NCBI GenBank assembly: GCA_027604665.1
Contig: JADGIZ010000468.1
Span: 1-13,179 of the forward strand
DNA: 13,179 bases
Source: Polyrhizophydium stewartii
Lineage: Eukaryota > Chytridiomycota > Chytridiomycetes > Rhizophydiales
Direction: 5' to 3'
Of this stretch, positions 1 to 9,241 are shown piece by piece (within the stretch, counting starts at the first letter, position 1; every line of letters starts with the position of its first letter). The notes under the pieces were generated by a model. It searched no databases, had not been told where the DNA came from, and saw only the letters and a list, made by a program, of their open reading frames with translations. Made by a program: the position numbers and the translations under genes.

Positions 1-246
1 CCGATGATTACTAATACACTCAACCAATAAGTTGGTTTATGGTAATGTAACTTCAAAATTGGATTATTTCTGTATTAGGTCATCCATCTAGCTTAAAGTG
101 TTTGCTGTATCAGCTAGATTTATATAGGGAGGTTCTGTTTTAAGATTCGCATATATATAGTAGCTTGTTTTAGGTGTTAATTTTAGAGCTACTTAGGCAA
201 TCAGTTCTGATCGGGTAGAACTACATGAGTCACCACCATAGGGTTA

Positions 247-279
247 GGGCGCTTCCACGCGCCCGCCCCTTGAAGGGGC
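247..279. repeat. GC-rich tandem double stem-loop
   Basis: Two perfect 6-bp hairpins sit directly side by side. The first is gggcgc (247-252) pairing with gcgccc (259-264) around a 6-base loop. The second is gcccct (265-270) pairing with aggggc (274-279) around the loop tga. The second hairpin recurs with a different loop at 12895-12908. The tandem arrangement matches the double-hairpin style seen elsewhere in the window. Confidence 0.7.
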
Positions 280-809
280 TTATTATTACAAAACTTCTAT
301 ATAAGTTAATACCGACGCTCTAATGCGGGTCTAAATACTTGGAGACTCCTCTGGAAAGTAATCACTCGATCAGTTGTATGGTCTTGATCTTGGAGCTAGT
401 TTATCCTGGGGGATTTTTGACTTTGGGTTATACCTCACCACTTGTAAAAGTATTCATTACCTACGTCCCTCCCCTTAAGAAAGCCTAAGTTCTTGCCATA
501 CCCCTGAATTGGGGTATCTTGTCTAAAGAGAACCAATTTGCGAAGGTGGCTTTTCTCCTGATTGTCCGTTCGGCCAAAAGAAACTGACGGAAGCCGATGA
601 AAGGCGATTTTAGTCATTGCTCAGCCCCGTAATTCCAGTGCCATTACAGTTATAAAACCTCGTGAATAAGATTGATAAGAATCCTTTGAGCTTTATTCTT
701 ATCCCCGGTTGCATGCGCACCCTGAACGGCAAATCTCTTTAACCTGTAGTTACTGGTAATAAATAATGTTTGAGTTTTTAGGAAGGGATTAATGGGACTA
801 TCCAACATC

Positions 810-986
810 ATTCAGTGCGTAGCTGAGTCAATGACTCGCCCTGTAGGGCCCGAATTCCCCCTCCGGGCGAATTCTCCTTAAAAGTCCTTGCTGAATTGCC
901 AATTCCTATGTCATGTCCAGCATGACCATACGTCACAAAGACCCAAGTTCTGTCACATAATTCGCCCGAAGGGCTACGCACTGAAT
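810..986. repeat. 177-base element bounded by a perfect 14-bp inverted repeat
   Basis: The ends attcagtgcgtagc (810-823) and gctacgcactgaat (973-986) are exact reverse complements. Inside, close to the left end, lie gagtca/tgactc (825-837), gccct/agggc (838-849) and gcccg/cgggc (848-852 with 864-868). Near the right end is gccc/gggc (964-974). The motif gaattc with a flanking G/C-rich tract occurs several times. The interior has no convincing coding frame. I see no target-site duplication outside the ends, so it could be a non-autonomous mobile element or simply a large foldable palindrome. Confidence 0.55.
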
Positions 987-1186
987 TCTAGGGATCTTTT
1001 ACATTTCTATTTTTCGCTAGACAGAATATCTCCTATGCCAGATCCACCGAATCACTCTTTTATTGGAAGGAGAGCCATACTTTTAATAGCCAACCGTGCC
1101 TATGACGCATTTTTCGATTGGCAAAGAAATGAGCTCAAGTTCTAGGTGAAGCCGGGTGAGTTGTGCCATTGACCTAGGTCGGCGCC

Positions 1187-1201
1187 AAACCCGTTGGGTT
1201 T
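1187..1201. repeat. Small perfect stem-loop
   Basis: aaaccc (1187-1192) pairs with gggttt (1196-1201) around the loop gtt, next to the palindrome ggcgcc (1181-1186). There is no neighbouring gene to which a terminator role could be assigned. Confidence 0.45.
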
Positions 1202-2717
1202 TTATAGATCCTAGATAAAGTCATTTTCGTAGGGTGTAGTATTGATGTTTATTCCCTAGGAATTCCTGATTAATTTGGCGTACGTCTAACCCTAGTGTGT
1301 AGGATTGGTGATCTTTTTCCACCCAAAATGGTACAGGTCAACTTAGAGTTACTATCTCTTGGGTATGAATTTCCTTAAATGCTAATTAGGGGGGGGCGGG
1401 GTGAAACTATGCGAAAAGCTATGGCAGAGGCTATTACCCCTCAGAGAAAAGGGGAACACCTTGAACGCAGTGTGGAAGACCTTGTGCTGACTTGCGGAAT
1501 AGGACCAATCCATTAATTACTGACTGACTTAAACAAATGTTTTGGAGGCTGACCTAGAGTTTTACCAACGGGTTCTAGTCTTTGCCACTCTAGGAATTAA
1601 CTTTGATACCGATTCATCGGAATAATCCAATAGTGTGATCTATTTCTTTTCGGCTATTTACTACCACAAATATGCAGGGTCTCACGGACATCAAAAGCTA
1701 GGGCACTAAACAGGTGTAGTTGCCTTTGGTAGAAGCTAAGGTCCCGGAAGGTAGCCCTTTATTCATACCTAGCGGCCAGGAAAATAGACTGCGTATATGG
1801 TGCGTACGTGAACAAATAGCCTCAGGACGCTCCTTCCGTTTGGTGGCAGGCAGAGTCCATTGCCCGCCTGGGTTTGCTGCCGCCTGCTTTCCTAGCATTA
1901 AAAAGCTAGACATTTACCCCATTAGCCTGAATTACTCTTTAGGTTGATGACCATTATCTCTTCCAAATAGATTTGGATCTAAACCCAATTAGACTAGTGA
2001 ATCCCTAAGCTTCGAGCAGACATCAAATTGACGAGTTACTAGGTGGTTCTAATAAACCAACTATGAGTGTGCTAGACAGACAAACACTTTGTAGGCAAGT
2101 CGGCCTATGTATTTAGTACCATCTGTACAAACGGCGTCAAGGTCGGAACAAATGCTTCCCTAATTTTGTTAGCAGGATTTACATATAGCTCTAGAATTGC
2201 CCTTTCCCTCTAGTCCACTACGTGAGTCTCTGAGTTATCTTCTTTTGGAATCTTTAAGCATGCATACCGTTGGAAATCTTCAATAAAATAGAGTTGACCC
2301 GGAAGGCCTAGACATAACCATATTTGCTAGTCTTCTTTCTAGTTTATTCAATAACCCCATTGACTTGTCCTCTTCTTTAATGCGACAAAGGAGCAAGTCT
2401 GGCGTAGCTATTATTCTTATGTATTACCTTATAACGGACTAGGAGTTGTCTTGAGACTTTGGAGTGAAAACCCCTTGAATTGGCTCATCACTTGAATGTC
2501 CGGTTAATTGATATAAGCCCTACACTATAGGCAATTTACCTAAAACCGTTATCACTTATGTCGCCTATTTGCAGTCCACTCTCTTAAAGATCAGCGAATC
2601 TGGTATTTATGGCCGATTCTTCCTTATGTTCTAATCTAAAAAACATGTAGATTCTGGAATAAGCCGAAAATAGGGAGTAAAGAAGAACCCAGTAGGGTGA
2701 CTATTGTAATTGACTTA

Positions 2718-2735
2718 GAGCGCCCGGGCCCGCTC
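2718..2735. repeat. GC-rich stem-loop
   Basis: gagcg (2718-2722) pairs with cgctc (2731-2735). The 8-base interior contains overlapping palindromes cccggg and gggccc. It is an isolated GC spike within an AT-richer stretch, of the same kind as the other GC hairpins in the window. Confidence 0.5.
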
Positions 2736-3013
2736 CAAATTAATATAAAAATCGTCTATGCTAAGAGTGTTGGCACGCATCTGGAAGTGATTCTAATTCA
2801 TTACCTTCGGTCACAGCTAGTACAAACATTTAGCCAAATCACTTAACAAGGAATAAACTATTTGTGGACTTAGTGAATGCATAGATTTATTTGAACTGAG
2901 CTCAATCAAACCGATGAAACTATTAGTGTTTGGTATTTGACTTTGACGCTCGCCTCATTCAGATGAAATCCTCAAGTTAGAACTCGCAGCTAGGGTACGG
3001 CCTATATACCGTC

Positions 3014-3047
3014 GGCAGGAAGCCCTGCCTCCTCTATCATTGGGAGG
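3014..3047. repeat. Tandem stem-loops
   Basis: ggcagg (3014-3019) pairs with cctgcc (3024-3029) around aagc. The overlapping tract cctcc (3028-3032) can pair with ggagg (3043-3047). The two hairpins share two bases, so only one full form can exist at a time. This is a double-hairpin arrangement like the others here. Confidence 0.5.
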
Positions 3048-4051
3048 AGAGCAAGAATGTCGTTAGACACATAGGGGGTATTGTCTGAGTTAGTTCCGTT
3101 TTTGGTCATGGGACTACACAGTCGGTTGGACGATAGACTGAAACTCACCGGTTTAGATAGGCTTAGTCTCATATTTATTCTGAGGTCGACTACTTGCCTT
3201 CCAAAAATCAGAGATTTAGAGGTTGACTGGCCAAACTTGAAGAGACCACAGGAACCTATAGAAAATTCTTAGATCGGTACAAGTCGATTTTGTAAGTCTA
3301 AAATTAGTACCCACATTTTTATCCTCAAATCTTTGTCCAGTATACATCAATACTTTAGGGTTGCCTTATCTGAACATACTCGTCCTCACGGGGTTACGGT
3401 CTTTGGCAGCATAAAGGGGAAATCACAAAGTCGCCAATCAAAAGGGTTTACTCTAGCTATACCGCTATGAATTAGGGCGGGGGCTACACAAAATGCTTTC
3501 AACACCAAGGAAATCCCAAAGATAGTGACTATCCTAAACCATTGACATAGGAAAAGCTGCAGGTTCTCCTGTAAATCGTTGAGTAGTGGTTCAACCACCA
3601 AATTTAATTAGCCAATATGATAACCTACATAAGATCAATTTAAGCGAAACTCTTTCCAGCTTCAGCCATCCTTATGAATAGGCTACCTACGGTCTTGATG
3701 GTCAGATTGTGTCCGGGAGCCTAGACGTCAGACATGTTAAAAGTTTTAAGCTTTCCCGCGGCACTTCTTTGCCCTTCGGTTGTCATGGCATACAGGTTAT
3801 TATGTTTAACACCAAAGACTTGCGCTCTATTAAACCTTGGCTCCGAATCACGGGCCCTCCCTGCGAAGGGGGGGGGGTGCGAGCCTATTATGAGAAGAGT
3901 CAATTGCCATGAAAATGTGGAATCATGAACGGTCAAAGTTCTATATCAGTCAGAACTTGGCAAGAAAGCCAGCTAACCAGTATTTGTAGGTCTGCTCAAA
4001 AGGGGGTTTAATGCCACAGATCAAAACACCAATTAGCCCTGTACAACTGAT

Positions 4052-4065
4052 TGGGCGCTCGCCCA
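4052..4065. repeat. GC-rich stem-loop
   Basis: The sequence tgggcgctcgccca is a perfect 6-bp inverted repeat with a 2-base centre, or 5 bp with a 4-base loop. It is isolated, with no gene nearby. Confidence 0.5.
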
Positions 4066-5004
4066 CCTCTGTGAATTTAGAGGAATCTTTTGAAAAGAGC
4101 TGTATTTATCGATTCTTTGGTAGGACAAATCGAGAGAGATACGGTCATGGCCAAACGCGAGGGTAAACTAAGCCCAAATTCTAGGATAAAATTAATTCAA
4201 AATGGCAATCGACCAATTTCTATGCATTTGCCCGGAGGCTTGTGGTTCGAGTCTCACTAGACGATTCCAGACAATCTTCAACTCTGGATAGGACGCTTCC
4301 TGAAAGCTGCCTCGTTCACATGATGTTTTCATCCGAAATATGTCTGACACAGGCGTACATCTGTTGCACTTACGAATGGATAGCACAATATTCTTCTGCT
4401 GTAATGAACAACTCCCCACGAATAATTGGTTCCTCATAGACCTGAGATTGGCTGGGACTAAGCTTTTTTATGATATCGCCCTGCTTTACTATTACATACT
4501 TGGAGATGACCTAGCTAAGTGTAATGACATGCGACAGAGTGGATCATAGTCAATTACATGCACAGTAAGGGTGCCAGAGGCCATCGTCATACAGAATTGT
4601 ATTTAATAAGAATTGGTACCTCAATTGGATCGTAGGGTTTATAGATGCCGCCGGTACCCGAATTTGAAGGGCTCTACCCTCTCGGACGCTCCTGATTGCC
4701 CAATCCGCAGTATACCAAATACAGTCTCCCACCAAGCTATAGTCAACCATTTAAAGCCTCAGGGGAATAGTCTAATCCTATCAATATTGGGTTGAACCCC
4801 AAATCCCAATAGTTCGGACATCATTAAGACATTTCAATAGACACCTCCATAACATAATGAATAAATTACACTAGAGATTTACCGATTCTCATGGCGACAT
4901 CCAAGAGCCACGCGTACCCTTGTTGGCCGTATATGACAGATTATTGAGCTTCGCCAAATCCTGGATCATTACAAGATGAGCGAATTGAATCATATTTTAG
5001 ATCA

Positions 5005-5029
5005 ACCACACGTAGGAGAAACGTGTGGT
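5005..5029. repeat. Perfect 9-bp hairpin with 7-base loop
   Basis: accacacgt (5005-5013) is the exact reverse complement of acgtgtggt (5021-5029), around the loop aggagaa. It is the longest perfect AT/GC-mixed stem in the left half. There is no poly-T tract and no upstream gene on either side, so I do not call it a terminator. A 7-base loop recalls an anticodon arm, but no D-arm, T-arm or acceptor stem accompanies it. Confidence 0.5.
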
Positions 5030-5223
5030 CATGTACTGAATTAGGTAGATCATTTAGATTACACAAAGTTTTATCCCCAAAGTTATAAGAATAAGGTGGA
5101 AGACGATTTGAAGTAATTTCAAGCCAATTAACCCCGTTAGGAAAGCGTGGGTCCTTTTGATAAGCTTCGCGATCTCAACGAAGACGCGTAGCTCGCTCCT
5201 GCGACAGGATTATTAGTTAATTG

Positions 5224-5264
5224 ATGACCGCTCAATGCACCGGGCCGGAGGCGACGTCGCGACC
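5224..5264. repeat. GC-rich repeat element at the composition boundary
   Basis: This segment contains two short sequences that recur near the right end of the window: atgaccgctcaa (5224-5235, again at 12532-12543) and gaggcgacgtcgcgacc (5248-5264, again at 12928-12944). The core gcgacgtcgc is a perfect 10-base palindrome. The purine-rich, AT-rich sequence starts immediately after it. The element therefore sits at the junction between two compositionally different regions. Confidence 0.6.
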
Positions 5265-5267
5265 AAA

Positions 5268-5846
5268 TCAAGGAGAGTCAGACCTGGTGAGTTTCGAAAT
5301 AAATGGGAAAAGATCTAATAAATAGGTGAAAAACACTAAAAAAGAACCAGAATAGATTTGTGGAATAAGTTCTACTATAGGTAATAGAGTGGATGTAAGA
5401 GAACCTAGCAATGTGTAGGGAGGTCCCCAGAAAAAGGATGACAAAAAGTAGTAATGGAGATGCCAAGAAACTAGAAAAAAGGACAAGATGCAAAATAGAG
5501 AATTTGATATCTAGAAAGGAGCAGAACCAATATCAATTATTATTAGACCTATTGACTACACTAGTAATACCAAAATAGATAGGAAAATAAAAGGTCAATC
5601 CATTGTATAGGATACGAGTAAAAAATAATTCCGAGCTGGATAGTAATCCACATTTATTAATAATACTTCTAGGATAGGTCCCTTATTACAATCCTTTATG
5701 AAAAGATCTAAAACAAGTCTACTAAATACAAATATAGGAAACTAAGAGGAGTAAAAAGAGAGAAATATCAATGGAAAACCTAGTAAAAAAAGATAAAAAG
5801 GAGCACAAAAAGACTAATGTAGATGAGTGGGGGGGTGTGAAGATAC
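5268..5846 (-). other. Hydrophobic reading frame on the minus strand, open only if TAG and TGA are sense
   Basis: Read on the minus strand from 5846 down to a TGA at 5268, the frame has no TAA in about 190 codons. It contains four TAG and one internal TGA. The translation is strongly hydrophobic, with several stretches long enough for membrane helices, and includes segments such as SILVLLV and GLIIIDIG. This is what a small mitochondrial membrane protein read with TAG as leucine (NCBI code 16) and TGA as tryptophan would look like. Against this, a second frame (5780-6043, MEIVSSAK start) is also open and hydrophobic. The strand is simply pyrimidine-rich, which favours hydrophobic codons and disfavours TAA. 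I recognise no respiratory-chain family in it. A run of seven G on the + strand (5829-5835) would be where the two frames could be linked. Treat it as a candidate only. Confidence 0.2.
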
Positions 5847-5930
5847 TTAAGGAGGAGAAATAACCGTAAATGATTCAGATCCTGCGAACCTCTACATATT
5901 GACATAGGTTGGTGATTGATAGAATAAAGA

Positions 5931-5959
5931 ATCGATCGTCGCCCCGCGACTAGATCGAT
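5931..5959. repeat. GC-rich stem-loop with bulge
   Basis: Outer arms atcgatc (5931-5937) and gatcgat (5953-5959) enclose inner arms gtcgc (5938-5942) and gcgac (5946-5950). There is a ccc loop and a two-base bulge. The core gtcgc...gcgac is related to the GCGAC-type hairpins at 11794-11806 and 9445-9473. Confidence 0.6.
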
Positions 5960-6060
5960 GTATAAACAATAAAAGCGAGGTATAGAAAAGAATAAGCAAG
6001 GGATTAACCAATAAAATAACTTTGCACTTGAGACTATTTCCAATCAGGTTATGTTAGCAG

Positions 6061-6468
6061 AGCGAGTAATAATCCTTGGAGCTAATTTAACTAATATAGC
6101 CCCTATAAGGATAAGACTAAATAAAATCCGGGTAAAGTCTATACTAACTGAGGCATACTGAAATAGAAGAACCAGTCTATAAAATCATTTGGACTTACCA
6201 TTTAATTCTAAATGATTTAATAATTTTGAAGAATTGATCAATTTAAGCGGCTACGCGATTAGCCCCTTAACCCTTTTATGATTACCCATTTTACTTTAGG
6301 ACATAGTATTAGGATCCAATACTATTTACTTTGCCATCGCGAAGCTAACCTAGATCTAGTATAATGTAACATCAATAAACTAAAAGTGCAACTAGAAATG
6401 ATCGACCTATGGTCGATTAATTACAGCATTACAATCGATTGATGATCTTTAAGAAGTAATTACTATAT
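6061..6468. other. AT-rich leader upstream of the LSU rRNA gene
   Basis: No gene was identified. The region holds several small hairpins: ggcta/tagcc around a GC loop (6249-6264), atagtatt/aatactat (6303-6325) and atcgacc/ggtcgat around tat (6401-6417). It also has one copy of the 15-base repeat atcgcgaagctaacc (6336-6350, second copy 11279-11293). Its position immediately before the rRNA makes it the likely place for transcription start or rRNA 5' processing signals, but I see no recognised promoter motif. Confidence 0.45.
6401..6417. repeat. Perfect 7-bp hairpin upstream of LSU rRNA
   Basis: atcgacc (6401-6407) pairs with ggtcgat (6411-6417) around the loop tat, about 50 bases before the inferred LSU 5' end. 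A processing role is possible but is only inferred from position. Confidence 0.4.
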
Positions 6469-6706
6469 GCTACTCTAGACTAACCCTAGCTGGATTTACC
6501 TTCAGAGGGCAAGTCGATTCACCAAAGATGAAAATGAATCTCCTTGCTAAAATAGACATTCCAGCCACCATTAATAGCTGTGGGTGTAGCCCGATGATTT
6601 GGATTTCCGCGCTGCTGTCACCAAATTATCGACTTAGTCAATTCACTATTGTTTCTATTTCCGCCTAGTATCTAAATGAATGAGCGAAGCGAATAAAACT
6701 GACTAA

Positions 6707-6750
6707 TTAGAGTTGCCGCGTCCGCGGGAACTCGCCCTTCGGCCGAGTTT
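6707..6750. repeat. 44-base GC-rich double-hairpin element, copy 1, inside the LSU rRNA
   Basis: Identical over 44 bases to 10791-10834. The first hairpin pairs agtt (6711-6714) and ccgcg (6716-6720) with cgcgg (6723-6727) and aact (6729-6732). The second pairs aactcg (6729-6734) with cgagtt (6744-6749) over an inner gcc/ggc stem closing a cttc loop. The two hairpins share aact, so they are coupled. It lies in LSU domain I shortly after the gagcgaa block, a place where variable-region expansion is tolerated. It resembles double-hairpin mobile elements of some fungal mitochondrial genomes. Confidence 0.85.
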
Positions 6751-7503
6751 GTAATGATTCGTTAAATATTAAGCAATTCGCTGAATTGCCTAATCTTTTC
6801 AAAAGCCGTTAGATTACCAAGCGTAAATGTTATTAACCATATCTGATGGGATTTAGTTAACTTTATCTACAAGCGTTAACCTTAGAAAATAGATGGGACC
6901 AAATCCGTCACTAAACTAATATAATAGACTCTAAGCTGTAGGATAAAGAATAGTAATAAAGTACCAGCTAAAGCTTTATTATTCATTTTAGAATTATAGG
7001 GTCATAGATGTAAAGATCAGACAGAAATATATTGCCATTTATACTAACCAATTATGATTTAGGAATCAGCTAGTGATGTAGCTACAGATCCATAATAAAA
7101 ATTGTCCTATCATAAAAAATTAAGGACCTCTAAAATAACTTAGCAATATTACGACATGTTTTATAAATAATTATCTTAAAAATGAATCAATTTCATAAAA
7201 AGCGTTATTATATAAGTTTGCTGTAACCGGGGTAGTGAAGACTCAAATGAGACCCTATTTGGTACCGTGTCTTTAAAGGGGAAACTTGATTAAAAGAGAA
7301 AGACAATTAAAGATTAACTAATTTGATCAACTAAGGGTGAATCAATCAGGAATATAAAAGCGTCTAAAAGTCCTACTTTAGATTAGAATTAACCTGATTT
7401 GGATCAATAAATGCACAGTTCCTAATAAAAATAGAAAATGTAAAATAATATCTAAAGTTATTAATGGCATAGGTAATTTATTATTGCCAGAGGTTACCAA
7501 TCC

Positions 7504-7522
7504 GGCCGCTCCTGGAGCGGCC
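7504..7522. repeat. GC-rich perfect stem-loop within the LSU rRNA
   Basis: ggccgctc (7504-7511) pairs with gagcggcc (7515-7522) across a 3-base loop. Surrounding sequence is very AT-rich, so this is either an inserted GC element or an expanded helix in LSU domain II/III. The ccgctc/gagcgg core recurs at 12536-12550. Confidence 0.7.
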
Positions 7523-8274
7523 TCCACCTTAGTACTTGGTCAGGATTTTTCATATGTTCTCCATTTATTTATTTAGGACATTATATATATGGTATAAGTT
7601 TTTTTTACTGATGAATACAATTAATGGCTAGACTAGGGAGAACAACCTCCTAAATAAAGAATAGAACACGAGGTAGCAACTAAACTGACAATTAAAAAAA
7701 GATAGCTCATGCCACCCGATCGGTTTGTAGCATGAATTCGCGATCGGCAAATTTCAACCCGTGAATTATGACATTTTAGATCTGTTATACCCTGGGAATA
7801 TAATAGAGTGTTGCATATATTATTAATATGGTTAATCAATGAAAGCCTAGTATACCTAGATTTGTACCTAATATAGAGCTCCTATCAAATATTCATAAAG
7901 TTGTGTATGTAGGAAGGCTGTCATATAGGTAAAGTTACATCAATACTTTTATCCAATGTATGCAATATTCACAGTACTATATCTACAGCTCCTTCAAGAT
8001 TAATCGCTTTTGAAGACCATCTAGGAAGTATTAATAAAAACAGTGCGTTTTAAGCCGATGGTATAAATAACTGTTCACAACATAAATTAATCATCGGGTA
8101 AGGTTTTTGTGTAACAACCATCGCCTAACATCGATTTTAATAGTTTCTGCTCTTTTTACCTGTTAAAACTTTTATAGATCAAACCCGGTATAGCCTAATC
8201 AGTTAAATAGCTAATTGATGCGAACTAAGACAATTTAGTGGCACCACCCGTTGCACCGGTCGCGTAATACAAAA

Positions 8275-8299
8275 CCTGGGCGTCGGCTCCGACGCCCGG
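8275..8299. repeat. GC-rich hairpin in LSU domain V
   Basis: gggcgtcgg (8278-8286) is the reverse complement of ccgacgccc (8289-8297) around ct. Outer cc/gg pairs are separated by a bulged t. It lies about 50 bases before the peptidyl-transferase block, in or near the position expected for the P-loop region. It is either a rebuilt rRNA helix or an inserted GC element. Confidence 0.65.
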
Positions 8300-8720
8300 A
8301 CTTTCGGTCACTGCTTTACCCGCGGAGTCTTTTTAGCCACAGTTGAACAGGCTAACTGCGATAAGCGCCCGGAGGTTTTATCCCTCGATTCTCGTTAAAC
8401 GATCGATGTTTAATCCGTGACACCACTGTTCAATTAACCGCTCTATTAACAGATTTAACTGCTCCATTTGCATCGGCTAAAATGCTATAGTTTTTGACGT
8501 AGCCATTCTACCTAATAATGTAATTAGCACTAAAGTTAATCTTAATGGCTACTTAGGATTGTAAATGGAATAGATTTTATGTAGGAACGATAAATAAGCG
8601 TTGCATTAAATAGCCTAAATTGTGTTATAAGGAATAATACTAGGTCTAAGCTTGTATGTAATTCATAAAACAATTGGTGGACTAACTCGTTATTATGACC
8701 AATGTAGTAAACTTTATCTT

Positions 8721-8734
8721 TAGTACGAGAGGAC
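8721..8734 (+). other. Sarcin-ricin loop of the LSU rRNA
   Basis: The 14 bases tagtacgagaggac are identical to the universal sarcin-ricin loop (E. coli about 2652-2665), where elongation factors contact the large subunit. This is the single strongest anchor for the rRNA assignment. It is followed at the right distance by a block resembling the domain VI gaaagcatctaag segment (about 8800-8815). Confidence 0.9.
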
Positions 8735-8882
8735 TTTAATTAGTAAGATTATTGATGAGTAAACCTATGGTGCCATTATTCAACTGAGTCTACCAAATCA
8801 TTAATAGATCTAAAATTACTAATCTGGTTAACTACATTAATCTGATTCACTAGTATAGAATCAACTAAGTAAGTTAAGTAGC

Positions 8883-9167
8883 TATAAAGTTATTGTAATT
8901 GGTTAAACTATATTGAGGCGATTGACCGACCCACGTAGTTAAGAATTTATCATTAAACCAATTTTACCATACTATATTCATCAAATTAGACCTTCCATAT
9001 AAACTATGTTATACCTGCTCAGACTTTCCCTATAAAACACGGTATATCAATTAAAGGTTGTATCAATCTAATAAAACTTAACTAGTATTCGGTAGTAATC
9101 ACATTGAACACTATCTAAATAAGTTAAATGCTCCCTATTGTCAGTAGAGCGAATGCTAATATTTAAG
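8883..9167. other. Spacer between LSU and SSU rRNA genes
   Basis: About 285 bases of AT-rich sequence between the two rRNA genes. No tRNA cloverleaf or strong hairpin was seen, and no GC-rich element falls here, in contrast to the rRNA genes on both sides. Confidence 0.5.
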
Positions 9168-9214
9168 AATATAAAGAGTTTGATTAATCATACCATCTCA
9201 ATTCAAGCGCTGCG

Positions 9215-9241
9215 CCCGGTTTTTGGTTTTCCGAAACCGGG
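9215..9241. repeat. GC-rich hairpin near the SSU 5' end
   Basis: cccggttt (9215-9222) pairs with aaaccggg (9234-9241) around an 11-base loop. A further small hairpin, gggt/accc with a GAAA tetraloop, follows at 9334-9345, suggesting folded RNA. Together they make 9200-9345 the most GC-rich stretch of the SSU gene. Confidence 0.6.

Larger units (their letters stand above)
1..5240. other. Long region without a recognisable gene
   Basis: About 5.2 kb with near-balanced base composition, unlike the AT-rich sequence to its right. Reading frames under the standard code are all short (the longest about 85 codons), lie on both strands, overlap each other and resemble no family I know. If TAG and TGA are read as amino acids several frames become long, but so do overlapping frames on both strands, so openness alone is weak evidence. 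I found no rRNA block, convincing tRNA cloverleaf or intron core here. What can be seen is a scatter of perfect short stem-loops (listed separately), two long G runs (1389-1396 and 3868-3877) and one 177-base inverted-repeat element (810-986). It may be expanded intergenic organellar DNA or captured foreign DNA. Confidence 0.5.
6469..8882 (+). rRNA. rnl: Large-subunit ribosomal RNA, reduced and divergent (mitochondrial type)
   Basis: Universal LSU blocks appear in the correct order. Domain I: the 5' region (gactaa at 6478, tcagagg at 6502, gatg at 6527) and gagcgaa (6682-6688). Domain II: gagaccctatttggtacc (7249-7266) and agggtgaatcaatca (7334-7348, E. coli about 780). Domain IV: tattaataaaaacagtgcg (8029-8047, about 1775) and 8060-8102 ending tcgggtaag (about 1920-1965). 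The next block is cgcctaacatcg (8122-8133). Domain V peptidyl-transferase centre: aacaggct (8346-8353) and cctcgat (8383-8389), 40 bases apart against about 50 in E. coli. Domain VI: an exact sarcin-ricin loop, tagtacgagaggac (8721-8734). The ends gctact (6469-6474) and agtagc (8877-8882) can form the closing helix. At about 2.4 kb it is shorter than bacterial 23S (2.9 kb). GC-rich hairpins interrupt it at 6707-6750, 7504-7522 and 8275-8299. Domains I-III are weakly matched. Boundaries are approximate. Confidence 0.8.

Noticed and set aside
888..1145. 85-codon + frame, the second longest under the standard code
   Set aside because: It starts inside the 810-986 inverted-repeat element and has no recognisable motif, so chance openness is the simpler explanation.
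1698..1947. Short frames on both strands under the standard code (71 and 75 codons)
   Set aside because: They overlap each other on opposite strands, match nothing known, and are of a length expected by chance in GC-balanced DNA.
4187..4262. Possible tRNA ending in a T-arm (gtggttcgagtctcac)
   Set aside because: Only four T-stem pairs including a G-T wobble. No D-arm, anticodon arm or acceptor stem could be fitted.
5268..5500. Similarity of the minus-strand frame to ATP synthase subunit a
   Set aside because: A short segment around IVELI is vaguely similar, but the essential arginine region is missing and the match is too weak to name.
8231..8270. Sequence resembling the SSU 530 loop (gttgcaccggtcgcgtaatac)
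   Set aside because: It falls between LSU domain IV and the peptidyl-transferase block, inside a consistent LSU series, and lacks one invariant G. The SSU gene proper lies at 9168-10503.
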